A stretch of DNA of 42,954 nucleotides from Candidatus Hydrogenedentota bacterium (GTDB taxonomy: Bacteria; Hydrogenedentota; Hydrogenedentia; Hydrogenedentales; CAITNO01), in the NCBI GenBank assembly GCA_903893795.1, contig CAITNO010000017.1, positions 1 through 42,954 of the forward strand. The letters are read 5' to 3'. Every line of letters begins with the position of its first letter. Position 1 is the stretch's first letter. The translations under genes were made by a program, and so were the position numbers. Shown here in pieces: positions 42,919-42,954 of this stretch. The notes under the pieces were generated by a model, which was given only the letters and a program-made list of their open reading frames with translations, was not told where the DNA came from and ran no database searches.

Positions 42919-42954
42919 ATGGCAATGGGACGCGCAAACAGAGAACAGCAGGAA
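42919..42954 (+). CDS. Start of a putative transposase (cut by window edge)
   Basis: Twelve codons are visible: M-A-M-G-R-A-N-R-E-Q-Q-E. The M-G-R-x-x-R-E-Q-Q opening is common in IS1182-like transposases, and the strong promoter just upstream and the broken RHS gene on the other side fit an insertion sequence running off the window. A good Shine-Dalgarno site (GGGAGA, 42905-42910) supports the start at 42919 or 42925. With so few residues the family is only a guess. Confidence 0.4.
   Translation, partial: MAMGRANREQQE

Overview
The window looks like a chromosomal segment of a GC-rich, Gram-negative-type bacterium from an under-cultured lineage. Several traits point to the Hydrogenedentota or planctomycete-like neighbourhood. 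These are a secreted protein with an E-G-E-rich spacer, paired EF-hand/dockerin-like calcium loops and a GCxC - membrane helix - RR tail, together with many secreted glycan and protein hydrolases and intergenic spaces full of short palindromes. This placement is an inference from protein style, not from a marker gene; no rRNA or ribosomal protein is present.

Layout. (1) 1-2.3 kb: a tandem family of three fibronectin-III paralogs separated by 7-bp repeat arrays and palindromes. (2) 2.3-7.0 kb: a two-gene type III-like restriction-modification system (Mod and Res, overlapping ATGA). (3) 7.0-7.4 kb: a nested inverted-repeat element. (4) 7.4-16.7 kb: ordinary chromosomal genes. These are a penicillin-acylase-family Ntn hydrolase carrying an in-frame REP-like palindrome pair in its linker, a PAS hybrid histidine kinase, an MHS-type MFS transporter, a coupled pair (an unknown helical protein and an amidohydrolase), and a secreted SRPBCC protein. 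(5) 16.8-20.7 kb, minus strand: a pRiA4b ORF-3-like protein, a secreted GH5 enzyme, a GH92 relic and a secreted GH16 enzyme. (6) 21.4-32.9 kb, plus strand: a gingipain-like C25 lipoprotein, a very large metzincin-like/PASTA/EF-hand surface protein and a GH106-type rhamnosidase. (7) 32.9-34.0 kb: a degraded locus with a truncated Ser/Thr kinase, an exonuclease fragment and a YtrA-type GntR regulator. (8) 34.2-36.8 kb: an AbiEi/AbiEii toxin-antitoxin pair bracketed by two direct copies of a repeat that carries a ParB-like HTH reading frame; a third copy lies at 24.4 kb. (9) 36.9-42.9 kb: two related small membrane proteins and a large NHL/RHS-repeat protein. The 5' end of the RHS gene appears cut by an insertion sequence whose promoter and transposase start lie at the right edge.

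The secreted enzymes (GH5, GH16, GH106, C25, metzincin-like) suggest extracellular breakdown of polysaccharide and protein, with imported products handled by transporters such as the MFS protein. The rest is mostly defence (type III-like R-M, AbiE), polymorphic surface protein (RHS) and mobile or decayed DNA. Base composition falls visibly in the Mod recognition domain and in the 36.9-42.7 kb block, which fits transfer.
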